Of a stretch of DNA of 64,000 bases, positions 18,197 to 27,388 are shown piece after piece. The DNA comes from Thalassotalea agarivorans. Its GTDB lineage: Bacteria; Pseudomonadota; Gammaproteobacteria; Enterobacterales; Alteromonadaceae. Position 1 is the first letter of the stretch, and every line of letters begins with the position of its first letter. Made by a program: the position numbers and the translations under genes. The notes beneath the pieces were generated by a model. That model was not told the DNA's origin, did not search any database, and saw only the letters and a list, made by a program, of their open reading frames with translations. Location: the NCBI RefSeq assembly GCF_030295955.1, contig NZ_AP027363.1:1860001-1924000 (forward strand). The letters run 5' to 3'.

Positions 18197-18376
18197 ATGG
18201 ATTACGGTACGCTAAGAGGGTTAATTGCCCTACTAATATTGGCTTTATTTATCATCATTGTGGTGTGGGCTTACAGCAAGAATCGTAAAAAAGATTTCGA
18301 CGAAGCTGCTAATTCTATTTTAGAAGACGACCACAAAGACGACACTAACAAACAGGAGACTAATAATAATGTCTAG
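18197..18376 (+). CDS. ccoQ: Cytochrome cbb3 oxidase subunit CcoQ
   Basis: CcoQ is the small helper subunit that stabilises the cbb3 complex. The 59-residue frame starts MDYGTLRGLIALLILALFII, one membrane helix with the usual YGTLRG opening, then AYSKNRKKDFDEAA and an acidic tail. It begins 5 bp after the ccoO stop, and its last 8 bp overlap the ccoP start (TAG at 18374, ccoP ATG at 18369). It is easily missed because of its length. Confidence 0.93.
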   Translation: MDYGTLRGLIALLILALFIIIVVWAYSKNRKKDFDEAANSILEDDHKDDTNKQETNNNV

Positions 18377-19340
18377 CTTCTGGAGTATATGGATAACGGT
18401 TCTGACACTAGGTACCTTAATTGGCTGTGTAGTATTACTACGCTGGTGTCTTAAGAACTTTACTGATGTCCCTGAAGGCGAATCAATGGGACATGAATTC
18501 GACGGCATTGAAGAATTGAACAACCCACTACCGAAATGGTGGAGTACGTTCTTCTTGTTGACCGTGATTTGGGGTTTTGCTTACTTACTTTTCTACCCAG
18601 GTTTAGGTAACTGGAAAGGCTTATTTGGCTGGACAAGTTCAAACCAAGGTATTGTCAGTATTGAAGATTCTCGCGCTAAAACGCTTGAGAACAAAGAAGC
18701 AGGCATGCTCGTTCAATATGATAGAGAAGTAGAATCTGCAAATGCTAAGTACGGTCCTATTTTCGCTGCATTTTCATCTCGCACCATCGAAGATCTTGCG
18801 ACAGATGAAGAAGCATTAAAAATTGGTCAACGTTTGTTTTTACAAAACTGTGCACAATGTCATGGTTCAAATGCGAAAGGTACAACGGGCTTCCCTGACC
18901 TAACTGATAACGATTGGTTGTATGGCGGCTCACCTGAAGACATCAAAGCGTCATTAATTTACGGCCGTCAAGCACAAGGCATGATGGCATGGGATGTTGC
19001 GCTTGGCGGTGAACAAGGTGTTAAAGACGTTGCAGCGTACGTATTGAGCTTAAGTGGCCGTGAAGCGAAAGAAGGTAACGTGGATACTGGTAAGGAGAAG
19101 TTTGCCGTATGTGCTGCGTGTCACGGTAATGAAGGCCAAGGTAGCCACGCTATGGGGCTAGCTTTGGGTGCTCCAGCGCTTAACGACAATATCTGGTTAT
19201 ACGGCGGTTCAGAAAAGGCTGTTCAAGAGTCTATTCGTAATGGACGCGCTGGTGTAATGCCTGCATGGTTAAACATTTTAGGTGAAGAAAAGATTCACGT
19301 GATAAGTGCTTACGTTTATAGCTTGTCGCAAGAAGATTAA
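18369..19340 (+). CDS. ccoP: Cytochrome cbb3 oxidase subunit III (dihaem cytochrome c)
   Basis: CcoP accepts electrons from the bc1 complex or soluble cytochromes. It has two N-terminal hydrophobic segments (SFWSIWITVLTLGTLIGCVV and WWSTFFLLTVIWGFAYLLFY) and two haem c sites, CAQCH near residue 160 and CAACH near residue 250, with methionine ligands in AQGMMAWDV and GVMPAWL. AGGAG precedes the ATG inside ccoQ. A strong terminator follows, so ccoNOQP forms one transcription unit separate from ccoHIS. Confidence 0.97.
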   Translation: MSSFWSIWITVLTLGTLIGCVVLLRWCLKNFTDVPEGESMGHEFDGIEELNNPLPKWWSTFFLLTVIWGFAYLLFYPGLGNWKGLFGWTSSNQGIVSIEDSRAKTLENKEAGMLVQYDREVESANAKYGPIFAAFSSRTIEDLATDEEALKIGQRLFLQNCAQCHGSNAKGTTGFPDLTDNDWLYGGSPEDIKASLIYGRQAQGMMAWDVALGGEQGVKDVAAYVLSLSGREAKEGNVDTGKEKFAVCAACHGNEGQGSHAMGLALGAPALNDNIWLYGGSEKAVQESIRNGRAGVMPAWLNILGEEKIHVISAYVYSLSQED

Positions 19341-19353
19341 TCACTAAATTTAC

Positions 19354-19390
19354 GCATAAAAGCCTTGTAGTGATACAAGGCTTTTTTATG
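19354..19390. terminator. Terminator after ccoNOQP
   Basis: GCATAAAAGCCTTGTA and its inverted copy pair around GTGA, and six T follow the GC-rich stem. The symmetrical flanks allow function on both strands. It ends the ccoP transcript. Confidence 0.9.
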
Positions 19391-19423
19391 CACGAACAAA
19401 TATCTTTAACGCAATAAAATCGG

Positions 19424-19429
19424 TATAAT
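19424..19429 (+). promoter_or_regulatory. Possible -10 of a ccoHIS promoter
   Basis: TATAAT lies 38 bp before the ccoH start, after the ccoP terminator. No good -35 was found at normal spacing, so this rests on the -10 and the position. Confidence 0.4.
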
Positions 19430-19466
19430 TACCCTGTTTTATTCACGAATACCTTAAGTAGCACAT

Positions 19467-19961
19467 ATGAAAACTAGATGGTATCAAGAGCCTATGGCTT
19501 GGCTCGTATTTTTCCTTCCTTTCTCTGCCGTTGTAGCAGGTATTACTACATTTATTATCGCTAATACCGATCCTGATGACCTTGTGGTGGGCGACTACTA
19601 CAAAAAAGGCAAAGCGATTAACTTAGAGTTTGGTAAGGTTAAACAAGCTGAGAAACTTGGTATTCGTTTTGGTTTACGTTTTAAAGACAATGAGCTAGTT
19701 ATTAAGCCAACAGGCATCGAAAAGAAGTTTCCTGTACTCAACGTAAACTTTTACCACCCTACACTGGCTGAACACGACTTTTCATTAATTTTAACGCCTG
19801 ACGGCAACGGCTTTTTTAGATCGCAATTAGAAAATGACGTGCGCGGAAAATGGAAAATCACCATTACTCCGTTTGAGAATCATTGGAAAATTCAAAATAC
19901 TATTTCATTGCCTCAGTCTGAGTTTATCGATATTTACCCAAAACCAAACGAAGCGAACTAA
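19467..19961 (+). CDS. ccoH: FixH/CcoH family cbb3 assembly protein
   Basis: CcoH helps assemble the cbb3 oxidase and is thought to act with CcoI in copper delivery. The 164-residue product has one N-terminal membrane helix (PMAWLVFFLPFSAVVAGITTFIIA) followed by the family hallmark NTDPDDLVVGDYYKKGKAIN and a periplasmic beta domain. It lies between the ccoP terminator and ccoI, with a 14-bp gap to ccoI. There is no ccoG between ccoP and ccoH, unlike many other clusters. Confidence 0.88.
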   Translation: MKTRWYQEPMAWLVFFLPFSAVVAGITTFIIANTDPDDLVVGDYYKKGKAINLEFGKVKQAEKLGIRFGLRFKDNELVIKPTGIEKKFPVLNVNFYHPTLAEHDFSLILTPDGNGFFRSQLENDVRGKWKITITPFENHWKIQNTISLPQSEFIDIYPKPNEAN

Positions 19962-19975
19962 GATAAACGCCTATC

Positions 19976-22348
19976 ATGAGTAGTCACTGTTATCATTGTA
20001 ATGAGCCTATTCCCGCTGGTTTAGACCTCAGTGTAAACATTGAAGGCACCGAGCAAGCTATGTGTTGTATTGGTTGCCAAGCAGTTGCTCAGACTATTGT
20101 CGACAACGACCTTACCGACTTCTATCGTTATCGCACAGAACCTTCTCAAAAGTCCGATCCGTTAGTACCGGAACAATTAGCCAAGAACAAATTGCTTGAT
20201 GATGAAAGCCTGCAATCAGAGTTCACCTTTACTGAAGGCGATCATAAAGAAACCATTCTGACGGTAGAAGGTATTAGCTGCGCAGCCTGTGCCTGGTTAA
20301 TAGAAATGCAGCTTTCTAAACTAGACGGTGTAGTAGCGATTTCAGTTAACGCAACCACCCGCCGAGCCAATGTCAGCTGGCAAGAGAGCAAGGTAAAGCT
20401 CAGCGAAGTGATTGAAGCAATCGATACGCTCGGTTACACCGCGCTACCGTTTAAAGCAAATCACATTGAAAGCCAAAATAAGCAACAAGCCAAAACCTTT
20501 ATCCGCCGTTTAGGGGTATCAGGTATCTTGATGATGCAAGTGATGATGATCGCGGTTGGCTTATACTTTGGCGCCTTTTCGGATATGTCCGATACAATGC
20601 TTGTCTACTTGCGTTGGACATCAATGCTGTTAACGCTGCCTATCATCGCCTATGGCGCATTCCCCTTCTATTCTGGTGCGTTTCGTGCGTTAAAAGCTAA
20701 GCGTTTATCGATGGACGTACCTGTTTCTATTGCCATATTGCTCGCTTATTTCGCCAGTTGCTGGGCGACTATTTCGCAACAAGGCGAAGTTTACTTTGAG
20801 TCCGTCTCAATGTTTACATTCTTGCTGCTTATTGGCAAATTTTTGGAGTTTCGCGCAAGAAGTCGAGCGGCTGAAATGTCGGCGAACTTATTAAAACTGA
20901 TGCCAATGACGGCAACACGAATAATCGATGGCACGGAGCAATATATTCCCGCCAAACGTTTAACAACCGGTGATATGGTATTGGTCAAGCCGGGAGAAAC
21001 TGTGCCCGCTGATGCTATTATTGTTGAAGGTGAATCTCAGTTAAATGAATCTATGCTCAGTGGTGAGCCACTGCCGGTGAAAAAGCAGCATGGAGAGAAA
21101 GTCTTTGCTGGCACGATTAATGGCGATGGCGTATTAACCCTCGAGGTGTTAAATGAAAATAACACGTCGTTTTTAAGCCAATTGATCCGTTTAAGTGAGC
21201 GTGCGCAAAATCATAAGCCGAGATTAGCGCAGCTATCGGATAAAATTGCCCAACACTTTGTGGCAATAATACTACTAACTGCAATCGGTACCGCATTTTA
21301 CTGGTCAACACACGCTCCAGAAGAAGCATTTTGGATAACGCTTTCAGTGCTTGTAGCCACCTGCCCTTGCGCCCTATCTTTAGCAACACCAACCGCGCTA
21401 ACTTGCGGTACAACGCGATTAAATCGCGAAGGCATTATGGTTAAAGCAGGCCATGTTATTGAAACCATGCCCAAAGTTAACCACGTTGCTTTTGACAAGA
21501 CTGGCACACTGACAACTGGTGAGTTCACCATTAATACCGTCAAGGTGATTAATGAAGAGTATAGCGAAACACGTTTGTTAGAAATGGCGGCAGCATTAGA
21601 AGCTAAATCAGAGCACCCGATTGCAAAGGCATTTAGTAGCCATCGAAACTTTATCGATAAGGTTACTAATGCCAAAGTGCATCCAGGGCAAGGGGTAACA
21701 GCTAATTTAGCCGAGAAATCGTTAGCGATTGGTAAACCTGCTTGGCTTGATGCAACAGACTATAGCGACGCACAATGTGTATTAACCATAGACAATGAGT
21801 TAGCCGCTGTGTTTTATCTTGCAGACGCCACACGCGAAGATGCAGTTGCGACCATAGATGCATTACAACAAGGTAACATTGATACCACTATTTTATCTGG
21901 TGACAGCGCACAAGGCTGTGAGGTAGTGGCAAAGCAACTGTCGATAGACTCGGTCTATTCGAATCAATCAGCCGAGCAAAAAATGAAACAGATTCAGGCG
22001 TTTCAACAAAACCAAACACTTGCCATGATTGGTGATGGCGTCAACGATACCCCAGTGTTTGGCGCAGCACATGTTTCTATTGCCATGGGAAGCGGCACGG
22101 ATGTTGCCAAAAGCGGTGCCGACGTGATTTTTGTTAATAATCACCTCAATGCATTGTTGCGCTTACTTGCTGTCGCGAAGAAAACCAATAACATTATCAA
22201 ACAAAACTATGGATGGGCATTTGCCTATAATGCCATTGTTCTCCCTTTGGCCGTTATGGGCTATATTACTCCTTATATGGCAGTAATTGGCATGTCGGCA
22301 AGTTCGATATTAGTCATTTCAAATTCACTAAGATTGTTAAAGAAATGA
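19976..22348 (+). CDS. ccoI: Copper-translocating P1B-type ATPase of cbb3 assembly
   Basis: CcoI (FixI) exports copper from the cytoplasm for CuB maturation in CcoN. The 790-residue product has N-terminal metal motifs CYHCN and MCCIGC, an HMA domain with GISCAACAWL, about eight membrane segments including the ion-binding CPC in ATCPCALSLATP, the phosphatase loop LSGEPLPVKK, the phosphorylation site DKTGTLT, the SEHPIAKAF motif and the hinge GDGVNDTP. The stop overlaps the ccoS start in ATGA. The double N-terminal cysteine motif and cluster position separate it from a general CopA detoxifying pump. Confidence 0.95.
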   Translation: MSSHCYHCNEPIPAGLDLSVNIEGTEQAMCCIGCQAVAQTIVDNDLTDFYRYRTEPSQKSDPLVPEQLAKNKLLDDESLQSEFTFTEGDHKETILTVEGISCAACAWLIEMQLSKLDGVVAISVNATTRRANVSWQESKVKLSEVIEAIDTLGYTALPFKANHIESQNKQQAKTFIRRLGVSGILMMQVMMIAVGLYFGAFSDMSDTMLVYLRWTSMLLTLPIIAYGAFPFYSGAFRALKAKRLSMDVPVSIAILLAYFASCWATISQQGEVYFESVSMFTFLLLIGKFLEFRARSRAAEMSANLLKLMPMTATRIIDGTEQYIPAKRLTTGDMVLVKPGETVPADAIIVEGESQLNESMLSGEPLPVKKQHGEKVFAGTINGDGVLTLEVLNENNTSFLSQLIRLSERAQNHKPRLAQLSDKIAQHFVAIILLTAIGTAFYWSTHAPEEAFWITLSVLVATCPCALSLATPTALTCGTTRLNREGIMVKAGHVIETMPKVNHVAFDKTGTLTTGEFTINTVKVINEEYSETRLLEMAAALEAKSEHPIAKAFSSHRNFIDKVTNAKVHPGQGVTANLAEKSLAIGKPAWLDATDYSDAQCVLTIDNELAAVFYLADATREDAVATIDALQQGNIDTTILSGDSAQGCEVVAKQLSIDSVYSNQSAEQKMKQIQAFQQNQTLAMIGDGVNDTPVFGAAHVSIAMGSGTDVAKSGADVIFVNNHLNALLRLLAVAKKTNNIIKQNYGWAFAYNAIVLPLAVMGYITPYMAVIGMSASSILVISNSLRLLKK

Positions 22349-22548
22349 GCATAATTTACGTTTTAATACCCATCGCAATATTGCTTACGGCAATAGGCAT
22401 CTACCTGTTCTTTTGGGCTGTGAAAACTGAGCAGTTTGACGACTTAGAAAAGCAAGGTATGAGTATTTTGTTTGACGATGACAAACCTACCACGCCAAAC
22501 AAAGAAGATGGAGCGAAGAAGGACGATAAACAGCACGATGACGCTTGA
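22345..22548 (+). CDS. ccoS: cbb3 oxidase assembly protein CcoS
   Basis: This is a 67-residue single-helix protein (IIYVLIPIAILLTAIGIYLFFWAV) with the family motif KTEQFDDLEKQGMSILFDD and a charged tail. CcoS is needed for haem b and copper insertion into cbb3. It overlaps ccoI by 4 bp upstream, and the next gene starts 11 bp before its stop. Confidence 0.93.
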   Translation: MSIIYVLIPIAILLTAIGIYLFFWAVKTEQFDDLEKQGMSILFDDDKPTTPNKEDGAKKDDKQHDDA

Positions 22549-23197
22549 TTTATTGTCTGCATTACTTATTGGGTTATTAGGCTCTGGACATTGTTTTGGT
22601 ATGTGCGGCGCTATAAGCACGAGCCTTGCAGCGGCAAGCGGTGCTAACCAAATTCGCACTGGATTTGCTTACAATGTTGGCCGCATATTGTCTTATACAC
22701 TGATTGGCGCCATCGTTGGGTTTTCATCTTCTATCGCTGTTTCAAAACTGGGTGTTCCGTTAACCCTGCTACGGTTGTTTTCAGGCTTATTTTTAATTTT
22801 TCTTGCTTTGTATTTAATGAAACTGACTTCCGTACTCGTTGTGCTAGAAAAACTAGGGCATGTGTTATGGCGTCATATTCAACCGCTCACTAAAAAGGTG
22901 ATTCCTGTTGATTCATCTGCCAAAGCGTTGATTTTAGGTATGCTGTGGGGATGGTTGCCTTGCGGACTAGTCTATTCGACCTTAACCTGGTCTATAGCCA
23001 GCGGCAGCGCACTTGATGGCGCGCTAATTATGCTTTTCTTTGGTTTAGGTACCCTACCGATGATGTTAAGCCTTTCTTTAGGAGGCGTTACCATTCGACA
23101 GTATTTTCAGCATTCGCTGGTAAGAAATATTGCCGCCAGTGCTATTCTTTGTTTCGGTATTTATACCGTTGTCATTGCATCATTTGCGTTGTTTTAA
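22538..23197 (+). CDS. SafE/DsbD_2-type membrane protein of the cbb3 cluster
   Basis: The 219-residue inner-membrane protein has about six hydrophobic segments and two cysteine motifs, GSGHCFGMCGAIS near the N-terminus and WGWLPCGLVYSTL in the middle, the pattern of the cytochrome c biogenesis transmembrane region 2 family (also named sulfite exporter TauE/SafE in databases). In this setting a role in copper or thiol handling for cbb3 maturation is inferred; sulfite export is unlikely. I chose the ATG at 22538 rather than an upstream start inside ccoS, since homologues begin at this hydrophobic segment. It overlaps ccoS by 11 bp. Confidence 0.85.
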   Translation: MTLDLLSALLIGLLGSGHCFGMCGAISTSLAAASGANQIRTGFAYNVGRILSYTLIGAIVGFSSSIAVSKLGVPLTLLRLFSGLFLIFLALYLMKLTSVLVVLEKLGHVLWRHIQPLTKKVIPVDSSAKALILGMLWGWLPCGLVYSTLTWSIASGSALDGALIMLFFGLGTLPMMLSLSLGGVTIRQYFQHSLVRNIAASAILCFGIYTVVIASFALF

Positions 23198-23240
23198 TAC
23201 CATATAAAAAACAAGGTTATTAACAAGGTATTGACGCTTC

Positions 23241-23960
23241 ATGTATAAGCTAAGTTGTAATGCCCAACAACACATTCATTGTCAAAATTGCAGTATTAGC
23301 GAGCTTTGCCTGCCATTTACCCTCAATGACAATGAACTTGACGTACTTGATAAAGTCATTGATCGCAAAATGCCTGCTCACAAGGGTGATCATCTCTACA
23401 ATAGTGGCGACAAAATGAAGTCGCTGTATGCGATTCGCTCTGGTTCATTCAAATCTTTCATTATTGATGAACAGGGTGATGAACAAATTACTGGCTTTCA
23501 TTTAGCCGGTGATTTACTCGGTTTCGATGCTATAGCCGAAGCTGAACATCCAAGCTTTGCCAAAGCACTAGAAACGGCAATGGTTTGTGAAATACCATAT
23601 GATACGCTCGATAATCTATCTAACACTATGCCTCGCTTGAAAAAGCAAATCATGCGATTGATGAGCGCAGAGATTAAGTCAGATCAGCACATGATTTCAC
23701 TGCTAAACAATAAAACAGCAGAGCAAAAGTTAGCCACGTTTATTATTAACTTAAGCGACAGATACAAAGTACGAGGACTGAGCGCTGATAAATTCAGACT
23801 GGCGATGACGCGTTCTGATATTGGTAATTATATGGGCTTAACAGTAGAAACCATCAGCCGCTTGTTCAATAAATTTCATAAAAACGGACTGATTTTACTT
23901 GAAGGTAAACTGATCACAATCCTAGATAAAGACCAGCTCAAGACAGTTGCAGCACTTTAA
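23241..23960 (+). CDS. fnr: Fnr-type oxygen-sensing transcription regulator
   Basis: Fnr (called EtrA in Shewanella) binds DNA as a dimer when its oxygen-labile [4Fe-4S] cluster is intact. The 239-residue product has the N-terminal cysteine set [14 protein letters not shown] and a fourth cysteine in AMVCEIPY, matching the four cluster ligands of E. coli FNR. The cyclic-nucleotide-like fold follows, then a helix-turn-helix with [20 protein letters not shown], whose VETISRLF recognition helix reads TTGAT half sites. It lies downstream of the cbb3 assembly genes and upstream of uspE. The boxes at ccoN and uspE are probable targets. No box was seen before fnr itself. Confidence 0.95.
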   Translation: MYKLSCNAQQHIHCQNCSISELCLPFTLNDNELDVLDKVIDRKMPAHKGDHLYNSGDKMKSLYAIRSGSFKSFIIDEQGDEQITGFHLAGDLLGFDAIAEAEHPSFAKALETAMVCEIPYDTLDNLSNTMPRLKKQIMRLMSAEIKSDQHMISLLNNKTAEQKLATFIINLSDRYKVRGLSADKFRLAMTRSDIGNYMGLTVETISRLFNKFHKNGLILLEGKLITILDKDQLKTVAAL

Positions 23961-23996
23961 ACGTGTCTAAATAGAGAGATTTATCTGCTGCAATAC

Positions 23997-24010
23997 TTGA
24001 TTTAAAACAA
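23997..24010 (+). promoter_or_regulatory. FNR box and class II promoter of uspE
   Basis: TTGATTTAAAACAA matches FNR TTGAT-N4-ATCAA at 9 of 10 positions and differs from the ccoN box only at the sixth base. CATAAT at 24033-24038 places the start site near 24045, about 41.5 bp from the box centre, as for class II FNR activation. Confidence 0.75.
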
Positions 24011-24073
24011 AGATTCATCTAATAATTTTAACCATAATAGTTTTAATTTCGCGGTCAATAAACGGAATAAGTT

Positions 24074-25000
24074 ATGGAAAAATATAAAAAAATATTAGTT
24101 GTAATCGATCCTTCCACAGACCATCAAAAAGCATTGTTGCGTGCTTTGCAATTAGCAAAAGTTACACAAGCCTCCGTCACCGCATTTGTTTCAATTTTTG
24201 ATTTTTCATACGAAATGACCACCATGCTTTCGGGTGAAGAGCGAGAATCAATGCGCGCTACTGTATTAAAAGATCGCGAATTATGGCTAAAAGCCATCAT
24301 TGATAAATGTAATCAAGATAATATCGAAGTAACGACAGAGGTCATTTGGCACAATCGTCCGTTTGAGCCTGTGATTGAACAAGTTATTGAACATGAATTT
24401 GATATCGTGATTAAAGGCACGCACGAACATGACAAACTTAAATCAGTGATATTTACACCCACTGATTGGCACCTACTGCGTAAATGCCCTTGCCCTGTGT
24501 TACTTGTTAAGGAGCACGATTGGCCAGAAGACGGCAATATAATTGCGTCTATCAATGTTGGTAGTGAAGAAGAGGAACACTTACTACTAAACGATAAAAT
24601 AACGCAGGAGGCCATCGCCTTTTCAACATTGATCAAAGGCAATGTACATCTAGTCAATTCATATCCGGGTACACCGGTTAACATCGCAATAGAGATACCT
24701 GAGTTCAATACTGAGGAATACAACAGCGCGTTAAAGCAACATCATCAACAAGCGATGGATAAGCATGCAAGTAAGTTTTCCATAGCCACCGACAATACAC
24801 ATGTGCGAGAAGGTTTACCTGAAGATGTTATTGATAAAGTAGCGCAAGAATTAGATGCAGAGCTTGTTGTACTAGGCACTATAGGCCGCACGGGTATATC
24901 AGCAGCGTTAATCGGCAATACTGCGGAGCACGTTATCGATCGCTTAAATTGTGATGTTTTAGCCTTAAAACCAGTCGGTTATAAATCGCCATTGCAGTAA
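24074..25000 (+). CDS. uspE: Universal stress protein E
   Basis: UspE is a tandem-domain universal stress protein linked to survival under stress and growth arrest in enteric bacteria. The 308-residue product has two Usp domains: the first begins KKILVVIDPSTDHQKALLRALQLAK, and the second ends VVLGTIGRTGISAALIGNTAEHVIDRLNCDVLAL. Length and placement next to fnr match uspE of other Gammaproteobacteria, where it is also FNR-linked. A near-perfect FNR box with class II spacing precedes it. Confidence 0.93.
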   Translation: MEKYKKILVVIDPSTDHQKALLRALQLAKVTQASVTAFVSIFDFSYEMTTMLSGEERESMRATVLKDRELWLKAIIDKCNQDNIEVTTEVIWHNRPFEPVIEQVIEHEFDIVIKGTHEHDKLKSVIFTPTDWHLLRKCPCPVLLVKEHDWPEDGNIIASINVGSEEEEHLLLNDKITQEAIAFSTLIKGNVHLVNSYPGTPVNIAIEIPEFNTEEYNSALKQHHQQAMDKHASKFSIATDNTHVREGLPEDVIDKVAQELDAELVVLGTIGRTGISAALIGNTAEHVIDRLNCDVLALKPVGYKSPLQ

Positions 25001-25103
25001 CAATATTGTCACAATAAAGCGAAAACTTGGCAACATTGTCGTCGATTCTTCGGCAAAATGTTTACAATTTTGAAAATAGCGTTGTGTTCAAATAACGCGC
25101 TGT

Positions 25104-25109
25104 TATAAT
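25104..25109 (+). promoter_or_regulatory. -10 element of the ttcA promoter
   Basis: TATAAT lies 28 bp before the ttcA ATG, with a weak TTGTGT 16 bp upstream as the -35. Confidence 0.55.
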
Positions 25110-25136
25110 ACGCGCGCTTTAATATTTGAGACAAAC

Positions 25137-26048
25137 ATGACCACTTTAAGCCCGACACAACAGGCGCAGCTGAAAAAGCTAGAAACACGCCTGAGACGCC
25201 AAACTGGACAAGCGATTGCTGAATTCAACATGATTGAAGAAGGCGACAAGGTCATGGTGTGTTTATCGGGTGGAAAAGACAGTTATGGCTTGTTAGCAAT
25301 ATTGTCGTTATTGCAAAAGTCTGCGCCTATCAACTTTTCTTTAGTTGCTGTCAATCTCGATCAGAAACAACCCGGTTTTCCAGAAAACATCTTGCCTGAT
25401 TATTTAACGAAATTAGGTGTTGAATTTCACATTATCGAAGAAGATACCTACTCGATCGTGAAAGAAAAGATTCCAGAAGGAAAAACTACCTGTAGTTTAT
25501 GTTCACGTCTGCGTCGCGCCATTTTATATAAGACAGCAAAACAGATAGGTGCAACAAAGATAGCTCTCGGCCATCATCGCGATGATATTATTGAAACCTT
25601 GATGCTAAACATGTTTTACGGTGGCAAGCTTAAAGCCATGCCGGCAAAATTAATGTCTGATAACGGTGAACATGTTGTTATTCGTCCCCTCGCCTTTTGT
25701 AAGGAAGAAGAGTTAGCGCAATATGCTAACCTTAAGAACTTTCCTATTATTCCTTGCAACCTTTGTGGCTCGCAGCCAAATTTAGAGCGTCAAAATATTA
25801 AAGCCATGCTAAAACAGTGGCAACAACAGCATCCAGGTCGACTTGAATCGATGTTTACCGCAACTCGCAATATCGCGCCTTCTCATTTATGCGATAGCAA
25901 CCTATTTGATTTTAAATCTGTGTCTGCCGAATCAGAAGTAATAAACGGTGGCGATATCGCCTTTGATGCAGAACCAATAAAGCAACACACCGAGATTCAC
26001 AAAGGTATTGAGCAAGCTAATATGCTTGATATCGTGGAAATAAAATAA
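25137..26048 (+). CDS. ttcA: tRNA 2-thiocytidine(32) synthetase
   Basis: TtcA thiolates cytidine 32 in a subset of tRNAs, using ATP to activate the base and a [4Fe-4S] cluster to deliver sulfur. Visible are the PP-loop SGGKDSYG near residue 42, two CxxC motifs ([14 protein letters not shown] and [12 protein letters not shown]) that bind the cluster, and [14 protein letters not shown]. The 303-residue length is normal. It follows uspE with its own -10 TATAAT. The fnr-uspE-ttcA order is conserved in related bacteria. Confidence 0.96.
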   Translation: MTTLSPTQQAQLKKLETRLRRQTGQAIAEFNMIEEGDKVMVCLSGGKDSYGLLAILSLLQKSAPINFSLVAVNLDQKQPGFPENILPDYLTKLGVEFHIIEEDTYSIVKEKIPEGKTTCSLCSRLRRAILYKTAKQIGATKIALGHHRDDIIETLMLNMFYGGKLKAMPAKLMSDNGEHVVIRPLAFCKEEELAQYANLKNFPIIPCNLCGSQPNLERQNIKAMLKQWQQQHPGRLESMFTATRNIAPSHLCDSNLFDFKSVSAESEVINGGDIAFDAEPIKQHTEIHKGIEQANMLDIVEIK

Positions 26049-26088
26049 CAATTATAAAAGCAAAATTTACTAACTTTCGAGAGATATT

Positions 26089-27381
26089 ATGTTTGAGAAA
26101 CTTTTTCAACTAACAAAAAATAATACGTCGATAAAACAAGAAGTCATTGCCGGTCTAACAACCTTCTTAACTATGGCTTACATTATCTTCGTCAACCCAT
26201 CAATGCTATCAGCAACCGGTATGGATCAAGGTGCGGTATTTGTAGCGACTTGTTTAGCCGCTGCTATCGGTTGTTTTATTATGGGCTTTTTAGCTAACTA
26301 CCCTATCGCACTAGCGCCAGGTATGGGTTTAAATGCATTTTTCACTTACACCGTAGTACTTACCATGGGTTATACATGGCAAGTTGCTTTAGGTGCAGTA
26401 TTCATTTCAGGTACTATTTTCACGCTATTAAGTCTGTTTAAAGTGCGTGAGTGGATCATCAACTCAATCCCACATTCATTGCGCTTTGGTATTGCAGCGG
26501 GTATCGGTTTATTCCTAGCCTTCATTGCACTAAAAAATGCAGGTATCGTAGTAGATAACCCTGCGACATTAGTGTCTGTAGGTAACATCACTTCAATTGA
26601 AGCGATATTAGCAGCTGTTGGTTTATTTATTATTGTTGGCCTTGCTAACCGCGGCTTTAATTCAGCAATTATCATCTCGATTCTAGCGATCACTTTTATT
26701 GCCGTTATCATCGGTAAAGTAGACTATGCGGGTATTGTTTCGATGCCACCAGCAGTTGCACCTACATTTGCTCAACTAGATATTGCTGGTGCCTTTGAAG
26801 TAGGCATGATCAGCGTTATTTTTGCCTTCCTATTTGTTGATTTGTTTGACACTTCAGGTACGTTAATCGCTGTTGCTCAAAAGGGTAAATTACTAGACGA
26901 ATCAGGCAAGCTTCCGCGTTTAGGTAAAGCGCTATTGTCTGACTCAACAGCAACAATGGCTGGTAGTGTATTAGGTACGTCTACCACAACATCTTATGTA
27001 GAAAGTACTGCCGGTGTATCAGCAGGCGGTAAAACAGGTTTAACCGCTGTAACAGTTGGTATTCTTTTCCTATTTGCATTGTTCTTCTCACCACTAGCGG
27101 GCATGGTTCCGGCATACGCAACAGCAGCGCCGCTTTTCTTTGTAGCTGTGTTGATGCTTGCGGGTCTTGTTAATGTTAAATGGGACGACTTATTAGAAGC
27201 TGTGCCAGTAGCGGTAATTTGTATCACAATGCCACTTACCTTCTCTATTGCTCACGGTATTGGCTTTGGTTTCATCGCTTACGCTGCCGTGCGCATTTTT
27301 GCAGGCCGCTTCAAGGAAATCAGCCCTAGCGTTGCTGTGCTAGCGTTACTATTTATTGTTAAATTTGCTTTCTTAGGATAA
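26089..27381 (+). CDS. NCS2-type purine permease (AzgA-like)
   Basis: This 430-residue inner-membrane permease has 12-14 hydrophobic segments. The signature NNTSIKQEVIAGLTTFLTMAYIIFVNP at its start, with ALAPGMGLNAFFTYTVV, FVDLFDTSGTLIAVAQKGKLL and GTSTTTSYVESTAGVSAGGKTG, is that of the AzgA/GhxP branch, which takes up hypoxanthine, guanine or adenine with protons. Exact purine preference is not readable. The ATG follows a GAGAG ribosome site. A Tsx-like porin gene starts 7 bp after its stop, so purines or nucleosides are probably taken up across both membranes by this pair. Confidence 0.9.
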   Translation: MFEKLFQLTKNNTSIKQEVIAGLTTFLTMAYIIFVNPSMLSATGMDQGAVFVATCLAAAIGCFIMGFLANYPIALAPGMGLNAFFTYTVVLTMGYTWQVALGAVFISGTIFTLLSLFKVREWIINSIPHSLRFGIAAGIGLFLAFIALKNAGIVVDNPATLVSVGNITSIEAILAAVGLFIIVGLANRGFNSAIIISILAITFIAVIIGKVDYAGIVSMPPAVAPTFAQLDIAGAFEVGMISVIFAFLFVDLFDTSGTLIAVAQKGKLLDESGKLPRLGKALLSDSTATMAGSVLGTSTTTSYVESTAGVSAGGKTGLTAVTVGILFLFALFFSPLAGMVPAYATAAPLFFVAVLMLAGLVNVKWDDLLEAVPVAVICITMPLTFSIAHGIGFGFIAYAAVRIFAGRFKEISPSVAVLALLFIVKFAFLG

Positions 27382-27388
27382 TGAGAAA

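Noticed and set aside
22472-23197. Start of the SafE/DsbD_2-like gene at 22472
   Set aside because: The first 22 codons lie inside ccoS and encode a polar segment unlike the family; ATG at 22538 starts right before the first membrane helix.
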